A DNA stretch of 64,000 nt from positions 124,001 through 188,000 of the forward strand of contig NZ_JAAGLU010000011.1 in the NCBI RefSeq assembly GCF_010550245.1, read 5' to 3'. Origin of the DNA: Streptomyces sp. SID12501. GTDB taxonomy: Bacteria; Actinomycetota; Actinomycetes; Streptomycetales; Streptomycetaceae. The position numbers and the translations under genes are program-made. Of the stretch, positions 38,771-47,131 are shown piece after piece. The stretch's first letter is position 1; every line of letters starts with the position of its first letter. The notes under the pieces are model-generated. The model saw only the letters and a program-made list of their open reading frames with translations. It was not told the origin of the DNA and searched no databases.

Positions 38771-38871
38771 TTGGCAACCGGGACCCGGCAAGAGGCCTTT
38801 ACGGAACGCTCACCTCCACATCGGTGGACGGCTTGTGCCATCCGCCGCCCAATTGTCGGTGGCTGCGGATA

Positions 38872-38927
38872 CGCTGATCACCTGATCAAGTTGTGACTCG
38901 ATCAACGTGATGACCTGTTCAACAGGT
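38872..38927. promoter_or_regulatory. repeat-rich promoter region with 7-1-7 palindrome
   Basis: Between the EF-G-like gene and the 555-aa membrane-protein gene, sequence around TGATCACC, TGATCAAG, CGATCAAC and TGTTCAAC recurs at short spacing, ending in the perfect palindrome ACCTGTT-C-AACAGGT at 38913-38927. This is 63 bp upstream of the next start and could be an operator array. The protein bound is unknown. Confidence 0.4.
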
Positions 38928-38989
38928 GTGCGGAGCAAGGAAGTCGGGAAAGGCCGCAGAAGCGGGTACGGCGGCGAGGGGGCGGCACA

Positions 38990-40657
38990 GTGGCGGACGA
39001 CGGTTTCGATTTCAGTCCCGGGGCACAGGTGCCCCTGTCGGGCTCCGCAGGCCAGACGGCGGCGACCTTCGCGTTGGCCTCGGCGGCCTACCGGGAGGAC
39101 GACGAGGTCACCAAGATCCTGGAAGCCGACAACGAGTGGCACAAGTCGACGGTCAAGCCGCCCCGGGGCGCATGGGGGAAGATCTTCCGGCCCAAGCTCG
39201 GTGAGGCCTTCTCCCGGGCCGTGATCGACCGCATGCTGGGCGCCGGCCGCAAACCGCTCATCCAGTCCTTCGGCACCGAGCCGCAGGTCATCGTCGAGCA
39301 CGCACTGGCGGCCCACCGCATCCGGCGCGACCGCGACAACCTGCTCTCCGCGGTGACGGTGCTGTGCGGGGTGCTCTTCCTTCCCGGCCTCCTGTTGTGG
39401 CTGCTGGTCTTCGTCGGCCGCGCGAACGTCTCCAAGCGCGCGGACAAGCGGGCCTCCGCCCTCGCCACCACCCTGCTGGTCGCCGTGGGCGCCTTCGCCG
39501 TGATCTTCCTGATCAAGATGCCGTTCACCGGCTTCTGGGCCTGGTACGCACGCGCGTGCGTCGTCCTGCCGGTGGTCGGCTGGCTGTGGGCCAAGCAGAT
39601 CTGCGAACGCACCGCGCAGGACCTCCGCGACCGCTGGGCCGGCCTGCTGTCCGGCGGTGGCGTCGGCGCCAGGATCCCCGAGGCGGTGCCCGGCAGCCCC
39701 GGTGAGACGGCCGCCGAACACCTGCGCAAGGAACTGGCCCGGCTCAGCGCCGAGCAGCAGTCCAACTCCGTCTTCTACGCCGGCCCCAAGGGCATACTCG
39801 GCATGGGCACCCGGTGGGGCAGCTGGCAGCTCGCCGAGGACCTGGTCCCCCGGGACGCGGCCAAGGAGATCCACCCCTTCCGCAGCTGGGACGTCATACG
39901 TTCCATCCACGACCAGCTGCGCATGCTGGAGCGCGGCCCGCTCAACACCGGCGGGTTCACCAAGCCGTCCCTGAAGCACTGGATCGTCACGCCCGTCGGC
40001 GAGGGCGCGAAGGAGGTCTCCCGGCCCAGCGGCACGGACGTGGACGCCTACATGATCAAGAACCACGCGATACAGGACATCTGCAACAAGCAGCAGTTCG
40101 GCAGTGGTCAGCGCCACTACCTCGGGGTCCAGTGGACGCTCTGGGACGGCCAGTTGATCATCACGATGCTCATCACGGTCACCGTGCTGCACGAGACCCT
40201 GCGCATCGAGGTGACCGGGCACGCGCTCGGTCCGGTGCACTCCCTGTTCACCAGCAAGCCCGCGGCCAAGGAGAAGGAGGTCCAGAAGTCGGTCAGGTTC
40301 TGGGAGACCCGGAAGGTCAAGCTGCCCCTGGTCGACGCGGACGAGGTCGTACGGCTCGCCGCGCGTGCGCCGCTGACCTGGTATCCGCCGCTGCTGAACT
40401 GGCTGGGCGGCTCACTGGGCCTGCCCGAACCCTTCGGGCTTCGTCACTCGTGGGCGGACCAGCCATGGCGGCACCGCTTCATGGCCGACGACGCGTTGCG
40501 GGCGGCCACGCCGGTACTGCGCGTCGTGCACGCGGCGGCGATGAAGGTCCTGGAGGAGAACGGCGTGGACACGGAGAAGTTCGGAAACCGCTCGTCGTTC
40601 CTCAGCACGGCGGTACAGGACCCGATGCCCCGCAAGGCCGACGTGTACGACGCGTAG
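38990..40657 (+). CDS. uncharacterised 555-aa membrane protein
   Basis: I do not recognise a named family. The GTG start (MADDGFDFSPGAQVPL) follows a GAGGGGG site. Residues ~1-115 are soluble. Two to four helices follow (NLLSAVTVLCGVLFLPGLLLWLLVFVG; ASALATTLLVAVGAFAVIFLIKMPFTGF; ARACVVLPVVGWLWAKQIC), then a long soluble part with QSNSVFYAGPKGILGMGTRWG, and one hydrophobic segment LIITMLITVTVLH near 385. The C-terminus (~450-555) is soluble. It lies between the EF-G-like gene and HIT in a block that is otherwise conserved core genes, so it is probably a conserved streptomycete protein. Codon use matches its neighbours. Confidence 0.82.
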   Translation: MADDGFDFSPGAQVPLSGSAGQTAATFALASAAYREDDEVTKILEADNEWHKSTVKPPRGAWGKIFRPKLGEAFSRAVIDRMLGAGRKPLIQSFGTEPQVIVEHALAAHRIRRDRDNLLSAVTVLCGVLFLPGLLLWLLVFVGRANVSKRADKRASALATTLLVAVGAFAVIFLIKMPFTGFWAWYARACVVLPVVGWLWAKQICERTAQDLRDRWAGLLSGGGVGARIPEAVPGSPGETAAEHLRKELARLSAEQQSNSVFYAGPKGILGMGTRWGSWQLAEDLVPRDAAKEIHPFRSWDVIRSIHDQLRMLERGPLNTGGFTKPSLKHWIVTPVGEGAKEVSRPSGTDVDAYMIKNHAIQDICNKQQFGSGQRHYLGVQWTLWDGQLIITMLITVTVLHETLRIEVTGHALGPVHSLFTSKPAAKEKEVQKSVRFWETRKVKLPLVDADEVVRLAARAPLTWYPPLLNWLGGSLGLPEPFGLRHSWADQPWRHRFMADDALRAATPVLRVVHAAAMKVLEENGVDTEKFGNRSSFLSTAVQDPMPRKADVYDA

Positions 40658-40702
40658 GCCTCCGGCGGTTCGGCGGTTCGGGTCGGTGGGGGTTGCCGTC
40701 AA

Positions 40703-40773
40703 CTGGGGGCTGCGCCCCCAGACCCCCGCTACGGCCCTGAACGGGCCTTGTCCTCAAACGCCGGACGGGCTGG
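40703..40773. repeat. dispersed Streptomyces intergenic repeat, copy B
   Basis: This copy begins with CTGGGGGC/GCCCCCAG and shares GGCCCTGAACGGGCC and CCTCAAACGCCGGACGGGCTGG with copy A at 33371-33440. Its right end overlaps the last seven or so codons of the HIT gene on the opposite strand, so the repeat supplies the end of that reading frame (tail ...PSPSGV). Confidence 0.8.
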
Positions 40774-41335
40774 GGGCGCCCGGGCCCGCACTGGACGGCC
40801 ACGCCTCCGCCAGCATTTTCCTCGTGTCCCCCAGCAACTGTGGCAGCACCTTCGTGTGGCCCACCACCGGCATGAAGTTCGTGTCGCCGCCCCAGCGCGG
40901 GACGATGTGCTGGTGCAGGTGGGCCGCGATACCCGCGCCCGCCACCGTGCCCTGGTTCATCCCGATGTTGAAGCCGTGCGCGCCGGACGCCCTGCGCAGG
41001 GCCGTCATCGCCTGCTTGGTCAGCTCCGCCAGTTCCGCGGTCTCGGAGTCCGTCAGGTCCGTGTAGTCGGCGACATGCCGGTACGGCACGACCATCAGAT
41101 GGCCGCCCGTGTACGGGTACAGATTGAGCACGGCGTAGACCTGCTCGCCGCGCTGGAGGATGAGGCCGTCCTCGTCGGACTTGGCCGGGATCGAGCAGAA
41201 GGGACAGCCGTCGTCGGCGCCTGGACCCGTGGGCTTGTTCTCGCCCTGGATGTACGCCATTCGGTGAGGCGTCCACAGGCGCTGAAACGCGTCCTGCGTC
41301 CCGACTCCGATCTGCTGCTCCGGCTCACTCGTCAT
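40754..41335 (-). CDS. HIT domain protein (histidine triad nucleotide hydrolase/phosphorylase)
   Basis: The 193-aa protein has the HIT core: a zinc-type CPFC near residue 45, LNLYPYTGGHLMVVPYRHVADY, GFNIGMNQGTVAGAGIAAHLHQHIVPRWGGD (catalytic triad HLHQH) and the FMPVVGHTKVLP segment. HIT enzymes split AP4A or related nucleotides. In mycobacteria the same gene lies between thrS and pgsA. ATG at 41335 (MTSEPEQQIG) is chosen; MLHGM four codons upstream is possible. The last residues come from dispersed repeat copy B. Confidence 0.92.
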   Translation of the reverse strand: MTSEPEQQIGVGTQDAFQRLWTPHRMAYIQGENKPTGPGADDGCPFCSIPAKSDEDGLILQRGEQVYAVLNLYPYTGGHLMVVPYRHVADYTDLTDSETAELAELTKQAMTALRRASGAHGFNIGMNQGTVAGAGIAAHLHQHIVPRWGGDTNFMPVVGHTKVLPQLLGDTRKMLAEAWPSSAGPGAPSPSGV

Positions 41336-41414
41336 GCCATGCAGCATATTGCTTCGCCCATATGGAGCGTATCGCCGGGGCACGCACCGGGACACCCACG
41401 GCCAAGCTTGCGGA

Positions 41415-42101
41415 ATGGACGACGACAGCCGCACGGAACGCTGGGAGCGGCGTACCGAGGTGCCGCTCGGGGTGGCGTCACTGCTCTATCTCGCCGCGTA
41501 CGCGGTACGCGTACTCGCCCTCGGTCTGTCCGGCACCGGACAGGTCTCTGCCTGGCGGTGCTGCTGGCCGCCTGGGCGCTCTTCGCTCTCGACTACGCGG
41601 TCCGCCGGCGGCTGAGCGGCGCCGGCGCGCGGTTCGTACGCACGCACTGGCTGGACACCCTCGTCCTGCTGCTGCCCCTGCTGCGTCCGCTGCGCGTCGT
41701 CAGGGTGCACCAGGCCGTACTGCACCGGCGTGGCAGGCCGCGGCTGACGCTGCACGCACGCACGCGTGATCGTGTACGCCGGTCTGTCGGTGGCACTGCT
41801 CGGGTTCGCGGGTGCCCTGGCCGTGTACCAGCAGAAGCACGCCGAGCCCGGCGCGACGATCCGGACGTTCGGCGACGCCGTGTGGTGGACCTGCGCCACG
41901 CTCGCGACCGTCGGGTACGGCGATGTCTCTCCCGTGACTCCGGTCGGCCGGCTGGTCGCGGTGGGCCTGATGGCGTGTGGTCTCGCGCTGTTGGGAGCGG
42001 TGACGGGGTCGTTCTCGTCGTGGCTGTTGCAGGTGTTCTCGCGGGAGGACCGGCCGACGCGGGACTTGCCCGGGGACGCCGAAGGGCCCCCGGGGAAGTG
42101 A
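41415..42101 (+). pseudogene. voltage-gated-type K+ channel gene broken by two frameshifts
   Basis: Three segments together spell one channel protein. Frame one from the ATG at 41415 gives MDDDSRTERWERRTEVPLG and a first helix, and stops at 41615. Sequence resumes one frame back near 41540-41555 as LAVLLAAWALFALDYAVRR, FVRTHWLDTLVLLLPLLRPLR and continues to about 41750. It returns to the first frame at about 41753-41766 as VIVYAGLSVALLGFAGALAV, the selectivity filter TVGYGD, and a final helix. The first shift equals a 1-nt loss and the second a 1-nt (or 4-nt) gain, the latter exactly at a CACG tandem repeat. It is either a decayed or phase-variable gene, or a sequencing error. Confidence 0.75.
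41753..41764. repeat. (CACG)x3 tandem tetranucleotide in K+ channel gene
   Basis: Three tandem CACG units occur at the second frameshift. Removing one unit would join LTLHAR directly to VIVYAGLSV in a single frame, so a gain of one unit by slippage explains the shift. Confidence 0.6.
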
Positions 42102-42116
42102 CTTCCCCGGGGGCCC
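42084..42116. terminator. bidirectional terminator between K+ channel gene and thrS
   Basis: A 16-bp perfect inverted repeat (42084-42099 and 42101-42116, one-base centre, so the real loop takes a few pairs) overlaps the stop codon of the channel frame and precedes the convergent thrS stop by 26 bp. Confidence 0.8.
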
Positions 42117-42141
42117 CGGTCAGCGACCCATCGGCTACCGA

Positions 42142-44118
42142 TCAGACCTGCGCCCGCTCCTCGACCACCTTCGCGATCTTCGCGATGGCCTCCGTGAAGG
42201 GAATGCCGTTCTCCTGCGAGCCGTCCCGGTAGCGGAAGGACACCGTCTCGCCGTTCATGTCGTCGTCGCCGACGATGACCATGAACGGCACCTTCTGCTT
42301 CTGGGCGTTACGGATCTTCTTCTGCATACGGTCGGACGACGAGTCGACCTCGACCCGCAGCCCCTTCTTCTTCGCCTCCGCGGCGAACTTCTGCAGGTAC
42401 TCCACATGCCCGTCGCCGATCGGGATACCGACCGCCTGGACGGGCGCCAGCCATGCCGGGAACGCGCCCGCGTAGTGCTCGAGGAGCACGGCGAAGAACC
42501 GCTCGATGGAGCCGAACAGGGCGCGGTGGATCATCACCGGGCGCTGCTTCGACCCGTCGGGGCCGGTGTACTCCAGGTCGAACCGCTCGGGCAGGTTGAA
42601 GTCGAGCTGAACCGTCGACATCTGCCAGGTCCGGCCGATCGCGTCCTTCGTCTGGACGGAGATCTTCGGACCGTAGAAGGCAGCGCCGCCCGGGTCGGGA
42701 ACGAGCGGCAGCCCCTGCTTCTCGGCCACCTGTCGCAGCGTCTCCGTGGCCTCTTCCCAGACCTCGTCCGAGCCGACGAACTTCTCCGGATCCTTGGTGG
42801 ACAGCTCAAGGTAGAAGTCGGTCAGACCGTAGTCCCGCAGCAGGCCGAGGACGAAGGTGAGCGTCTTGTCCAGTTCCTCCGCCATCTGCTCACGCGTGCA
42901 GTAGATGTGCGCGTCGTCCTGGGTGAAGCCCCGGGCACGGGTCAGGCCGTGCACGACGCCGGACTTCTCGTACCGGTACACGGTCCCGAACTCGAAGAGG
43001 CGCAGCGGGAGTTCACGGTAGGAACGGCCACGCGCGTCGAAGATCAGGTTGTGCATCGGGCAGTTCATGGGCTTGAGGTAGTAGTCCACGCCCTCGTCGA
43101 GCTGCATGGGCGGGTACATGCCGTCGGCGTACCAGTCCAGGTGGCCCGAGGTCTCGAAGAGCTTCCCCTTCGTCGCGTGCGGGGTGTAGACGAACTCGTA
43201 GCCCTCCTCCTCGTGCCGGCGGCGCGAGTAGTCCTCCATCACCCGACGGACGACGCCACCCTTGGGGTGGAAGACGGCGAGGCCGGAGCCGATCTGCTCC
43301 GGGATCGAGAACAGGTCCAGTTCGCTGCCCAGCTTGCGGTGGTCGCGCTTCTCCGCCTCGACGAGGAAGTCGAGGTGCGCCTTCAGCTCCTCCTTGGTGG
43401 GCCAGGCGGTGCCGTAGATGCGCTGGAGCATCGGGTTCTTCTCGCTGCCCCGCCAGTAGGCGGCGGCGTTGCGCATCAGCTTGAACGCCGGGATGTTCCG
43501 GGTGGTGGGCAGGTGAGGACCGCGACAGAGGTCCTTCCAGCACAGGTCGCCGGTCTTGGCGTCGAGGTTGTCGTAGATGGTCAGCTCGCCGGAGCCGACC
43601 TCGACGTTCGCGCCGTCGTCGGTCGAGGCGGAGCCCTTGATGCCGATCAGCTCCAGCTTGTACGGCTCCGACGCCAGCTCCTCGCGAGCCGCCTCGTCGG
43701 TCACCACACGGCGGGAGAACCGCTGCCCGCGCTTCTGGATCTCCTGCATCTTCTTCTCGATGACCTTGAGGTCCTCGGGCGTGAACGGCTTCTCGACGTC
43801 GAAGTCGTAGTAGAAGCCGTCCTTGACCGGCGGGCCGATACCGAGCTTGGCCTCCGGGAACAGCTCCTGCACGGCCTGGGCCATGACATGGGCGGCGGAG
43901 TGGCGCAGGATGTTCAGGCCGTCCTCGGAGGAGATCTCGACCGGCTCGACCTCCTCGCCGTCCGCCACCGCGTACGCGAGGTCCTTGAGCTCCCCGCCCA
44001 CCCGCGCGGCGACGATCGAACGTTCGCCCGCGAAGAGGTCGGCGGCCGTAGTCCCCGTCGTCACCACGCGCTCTTCCCGCTCGGAATCGCGATGGATGAT
44101 TACACGGACGTCTGACAC
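42142..44118 (-). CDS. thrS: threonine--tRNA ligase
   Basis: ThrS charges tRNA-Thr. The 658-aa protein has an N-terminal TGS domain (TTGTTAADLFAG), the editing domain with RHSAAHVMAQAVQELFP (HXXXH), the DLCRGPHLPTTRNI region, the catalytic core (MNCPMHNLIF, YRYEKSGVVHGLTRARGFTQDDAHIYC, RPVMIHRALFGSIERF) and the C-terminal anticodon domain. Start is GTG (MSDVRVIIHRDSERE). It terminates against the K+ channel gene. Confidence 0.98.
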   Translation of the reverse strand: MSDVRVIIHRDSEREERVVTTGTTAADLFAGERSIVAARVGGELKDLAYAVADGEEVEPVEISSEDGLNILRHSAAHVMAQAVQELFPEAKLGIGPPVKDGFYYDFDVEKPFTPEDLKVIEKKMQEIQKRGQRFSRRVVTDEAAREELASEPYKLELIGIKGSASTDDGANVEVGSGELTIYDNLDAKTGDLCWKDLCRGPHLPTTRNIPAFKLMRNAAAYWRGSEKNPMLQRIYGTAWPTKEELKAHLDFLVEAEKRDHRKLGSELDLFSIPEQIGSGLAVFHPKGGVVRRVMEDYSRRRHEEEGYEFVYTPHATKGKLFETSGHLDWYADGMYPPMQLDEGVDYYLKPMNCPMHNLIFDARGRSYRELPLRLFEFGTVYRYEKSGVVHGLTRARGFTQDDAHIYCTREQMAEELDKTLTFVLGLLRDYGLTDFYLELSTKDPEKFVGSDEVWEEATETLRQVAEKQGLPLVPDPGGAAFYGPKISVQTKDAIGRTWQMSTVQLDFNLPERFDLEYTGPDGSKQRPVMIHRALFGSIERFFAVLLEHYAGAFPAWLAPVQAVGIPIGDGHVEYLQKFAAEAKKKGLRVEVDSSSDRMQKKIRNAQKQKVPFMVIVGDDDMNGETVSFRYRDGSQENGIPFTEAIAKIAKVVEERAQV

Positions 44119-44241
44119 CGGTCTCTCCTGACTGCAGGTGGGTGCGGCGCCATACCGAGAGCGCGCGCAAGGGAGGATCGTACCGACCCAGGCCCGCCCA
44201 CCGCGAAACAGATAAACCGGAAGCCCTCGTCACCGCCACCC

Positions 44242-45465
44242 TCAGTCGTCCCCGCTGCACGCCTCCTCGAAGAAATCGAGGTTCTCCTGCAGCGACTTCA
44301 TCAGCCTGTCCCGCTCCGCCTCGTCGACCTGTACGGGTACGACCCCGGAGGCCTGGGTCAGCCTGCGGAAGCCGCCCCGGCTCTCCAGCCGGCCGTGCAC
44401 CCGCACCGGCAGCCCGACGAGGTGCGCGTGCCCGGCGATCCGGTACGCCTCCTCGTCCAGCGTCATCCGGACGTGCGGGATCTCGGCGCCGGCCAGCACC
44501 CGCAGACGTACGGCGCCTTCGCCGCGCGGCCCCGACCTACGCATCCTTACCACCGTGCCGGTGATCCGGACAGGCACCGACGGTTCCTCGCGCAGGTAAC
44601 GGCCACCGGCCGCGCGCAGGGCGGGCAGGTCGCCGGGGGAGAACTCGACGGGTTCGGTGCGGGCCGAGCAGCCTTCGGGGACCTCCGCGCCGGGTGCCCA
44701 CTCGACGGCGATCCGAGCACCTTCCGCACCGCGTACGAGGGCGACGAGGGCCTCCGTCAGTTCGTGGCTGACGCCTGCCTCGACGGCGCCGTCGAAGGCG
44801 TCCATGCCGCCGGTGGCCCGGTGGTAGTCGATGGCCTCGCGGGCCGCGTACAGGGCCTGGTGGAGGCGTACGGCGAGAGGGCGTCCCGTGTCGACGGGGA
44901 CGAACGCGGTGAGGCTGCGCCCCGCCGGGGCGGCGCCGACGAGTACGTGTTCGAGGAGGGCGTCGGCGGTCCTGCGGTGCCGGGCGCCGTAGTAGCCGGC
45001 ACGCGCACGCGTGGCGAGCGCTCCGGCGAGCATCATCCGGCGGGCGGCTGAGCGCAGTTGTTCCTCGACGGGCCAGGAGGCGACACCCGCGGGGCCGGTC
45101 GGGACGTCCCGCCACCAGCGGATCTCGTCGCTGGGCACGGCGAGGCCGACGAGCACCTCGCGTGCGGAGGGCGAACCGCTGCGGGCGAGCGCGACGAGGG
45201 CCTCAGCGAGCAGGTCGTCGCTGTCGGGGAAGGCCCGGCTCTCGGGCACGAGGAGGCTCGTGCCGTTGCCGCCGGGCCCGGGTGGGGTCCAGCGGCCGTA
45301 ACGTCCGACGGCTCCCCCGCGCCGCTGCCAGCCGTGCCGGCGCAGGAGGGCGCCGAGCACGGCGGGGTCGACCTGTTCGGGCGCGGGCGGTTCGTCGTGC
45401 CAGGGGGTGTCCACGGGGTGCGGCCTGACGGGCCGCAGGGGGTCCTCGGTGGGCCGGTGCGTCAC
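44242..45465 (-). CDS. uncharacterised 407-aa protein, coupled to DUF4365 gene
   Basis: I do not recognise the family. The GTG start (VTHRPTEDPLRPVRP) overlaps the DUF4365 stop as GTGA, so the two are translationally coupled; the much longer open frame upstream is antisense-like. The N-terminal part has a short winged-helix-like segment (VLGALLRRHGWQRRGGAVGRYGRWTPPGPG). The middle is helical (RRMMLAGALATRARAGYYGARHRRTADALLEHVL). The C-terminal 100 residues (PVRITGTVVRMRRSGPRGEG, HLVGLPVRVHGRLESRGGFRRLTQ) look like a beta-rich, possibly OB-type fold. No membrane segment is seen. thrS lies 123 bp downstream on the same strand. Confidence 0.8.
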   Translation of the reverse strand: MTHRPTEDPLRPVRPHPVDTPWHDEPPAPEQVDPAVLGALLRRHGWQRRGGAVGRYGRWTPPGPGGNGTSLLVPESRAFPDSDDLLAEALVALARSGSPSAREVLVGLAVPSDEIRWWRDVPTGPAGVASWPVEEQLRSAARRMMLAGALATRARAGYYGARHRRTADALLEHVLVGAAPAGRSLTAFVPVDTGRPLAVRLHQALYAAREAIDYHRATGGMDAFDGAVEAGVSHELTEALVALVRGAEGARIAVEWAPGAEVPEGCSARTEPVEFSPGDLPALRAAGGRYLREEPSVPVRITGTVVRMRRSGPRGEGAVRLRVLAGAEIPHVRMTLDEEAYRIAGHAHLVGLPVRVHGRLESRGGFRRLTQASGVVPVQVDEAERDRLMKSLQENLDFFEEACSGDD

Positions 45466-46028
45466 GGTCTGCCTCCCGTCCCGACGCGCGTCATGATCTC
45501 GCACAGCGCGCGGTCGTCGAAGATGCGTGAGGTCGGTATCCGCACGGTGGTCCGGTACCGGCCGGTGGTCCGCTGGCCGGCGAGGTTGATCCAGTAGCAG
45601 CAGTGCCGCAGGTCGAGGCGGTCGTGGCCGGCGCGCAGCCAGTCGTCCTGCGCGCGCGGTACGAGCATCACGACCAGGATCTTGTGCACCGATACCGGGG
45701 TGCGGGCGAGTTTCGTCAGGTGGGCGTTGTCGAGCGTGAAGGAGAAGTACGGGCCCGGCGGGTTCGGTGCGATCTGGTACGTGCACTTCAGCTGGACCTT
45801 GATGGTGACCTCGTCGTCGACCGTGTGCCCGGGGGCGCCATGGCTGACGTGCCAGTCGATGCCGTTGTCGGGGAACGGCTGGGACAGCGAGCAGCCGGCC
45901 GCCGCGGCCACGGCGTGCAGATAGCCCACCTGCAGTGTCTCCATGCAGGCGGTGGTGGCGAGGTTGCCTCGATGGGGTGCCGTCCGCTCGGGCAGCAGCC
46001 CGCCCCGTTCGGGCTGCGCTATCGCCAT
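45462..46028 (-). CDS. DUF4365 domain-containing protein (nuclease-like fold)
   Basis: The 188-aa protein contains NGIDWHVSHG followed ~20 residues later by VTIKVQLKCTY, the D...(Q/E)XK arrangement shared by DUF4365 proteins, which I recall as related to the PD-(D/E)XK nuclease superfamily. The remainder (SFTLDNAHLTKLARTPVSVHKILVVMLVPRAQDDWL, CCYWINLAGQR) also fits. No activity is known. The ATG at 46028 (MAIAQPERGG) follows a GGAAGG site. It is coupled to the 407-aa protein and divergent from a DEDDh exonuclease gene. Confidence 0.85.
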   Translation of the reverse strand: MAIAQPERGGLLPERTAPHRGNLATTACMETLQVGYLHAVAAAAGCSLSQPFPDNGIDWHVSHGAPGHTVDDEVTIKVQLKCTYQIAPNPPGPYFSFTLDNAHLTKLARTPVSVHKILVVMLVPRAQDDWLRAGHDRLDLRHCCYWINLAGQRTTGRYRTTVRIPTSRIFDDRALCEIMTRVGTGGRP

Positions 46029-46196
46029 GACCAAGTGCCTTCCAAACCAGGTGAATTACGGTGACAGGCTGGTGAAGTGCGTAAACCTGTATCTCTGTTG
46101 TCTCCTTCCGGCGTACGGCGCAAACAGCCCGGGTATCACCAAACGGGCAGAAGACGGTGCGTCGGCTGCCGCGGGTGAACGAGGAGTTGCATAGGT

Positions 46197-46922
46197 ATGA
46201 CGTGCTGGTACGAGGGCCCCTTGGCCGCGTTCGACACGGAGACCACGGGTGTGGACGTCGAGACCGACCGGATCGTGTCGGCTTCCATCGTGGTCCAGGA
46301 AGGTCCGGCCATCCGGCCGCGGGTCAGCCGATGGCTGATCAACCCGGGTGTGCCCGTGCCCGCTTCGGCGACGGCGGTGCACGGGCTGACGGACGAACAT
46401 CTGCAGCGCAACGGCCGCTGGCCGGCCCCTGTGATGGAGGAGATAGCCCGGGCGCTGGCGGAGCAGGCGGCGGCGGGCCGCCCGCTGGTCATCATGAACG
46501 CGCCCTTCGATCTGACCATGCTGGACCGGGAGTTGCGCCGCCATCGCGCCTCGTCGCTCGACCGCTGGTTCGACTCGACACCACTGCTGGTGCTGGATCC
46601 CCGGGTCCTGGACAAGCACCTGGACCGCTACCGCAAGGGCCGCCGCACCCTCACGGACCTGTGCGCGCACTACGGCGTCACCCTGGAGGGCGCCCATGAC
46701 GCGGCGGCGGACGCGACGGCCTCACTGGAGGTCGTACGGGCGGTCGGGCGCCGTTTCGCGACCCGGCTGGAGCGTCTCTCCCCCGCCGAACTGCACACCC
46801 TCCAGTCGGTGTGGCACGCGGCGCAGGCGCGCGGCCTGCAGGCATGGTTCGCGAAGAGCGGTACACCGGAGGCGGTCGATCCGGCGTGGCCGCTGCGTCC
46901 GGACATGCCTGCGGCGGCATAG
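46197..46922 (+). CDS. DEDDh 3'-5' exonuclease (DNA polymerase III epsilon-like)
   Basis: The 241-aa protein carries Exo I AFDTETTGVDVETDRI, the AVHGLTDEHL element, Exo II VIMNAPFDLTMLDREL and Exo III GAHDAAADATASLEV, so all four acidic residues and the catalytic His of the DEDDh class are present. It probably trims 3' ends of DNA or RNA; a specific role in proofreading cannot be assigned, because no polymerase is near. ATG at 46197 is clear. It ends just before the tRNA-Val terminator and is divergent from DUF4365. Confidence 0.92.
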   Translation: MTCWYEGPLAAFDTETTGVDVETDRIVSASIVVQEGPAIRPRVSRWLINPGVPVPASATAVHGLTDEHLQRNGRWPAPVMEEIARALAEQAAAGRPLVIMNAPFDLTMLDRELRRHRASSLDRWFDSTPLLVLDPRVLDKHLDRYRKGRRTLTDLCAHYGVTLEGAHDAAADATASLEVVRAVGRRFATRLERLSPAELHTLQSVWHAAQARGLQAWFAKSGTPEAVDPAWPLRPDMPAAA

Positions 46923-46979
46923 CCGTACGACGGATAAGTCGTACGACAGATGGCCGTTCGGCAGACGTGCGGGCGCATG

Positions 46980-47009
46980 AAAAAAACCGGTCCGTCGATG
47001 ACGGACCGG
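46980..47009 (-). terminator. Rho-independent terminator of tRNA-Val copy 1
   Basis: CCGGTCCGTC and GACGGACCGG form a perfect 10-bp stem with a 3-nt loop. On the minus strand it is followed by seven T residues, a textbook terminator 11 bp downstream of the tRNA 3' end. Confidence 0.92.
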
Positions 47010-47020
47010 CCTTCTCCCGG

Positions 47021-47092
47021 TGGGCGATACTGGGTTCGAACCAGTGACCTCTTCGGTGTGAACGAAGCGCTCTCCCACTGAGCTAATCGCCC
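47021..47092 (-). tRNA. tRNA-Val (anticodon CAC), copy 1
   Basis: The minus-strand sequence folds as a standard tRNA: acceptor GGGCGAT/ATCGCCC, D-arm TAGCTCAGTGGGAGAGC, anticodon stem CTTCG/CGAAG with loop TTCACAC giving CAC, T-arm CTGG-TTCGAAC-CCAG, discriminator A. CCA is not encoded. The gene is identical to the second copy at 57297-57368. Confidence 0.96.
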
Positions 47093-47131
47093 GGGAACGC
47101 ACCGAACAATACAGGTCCGGGCGGGCTTCGT

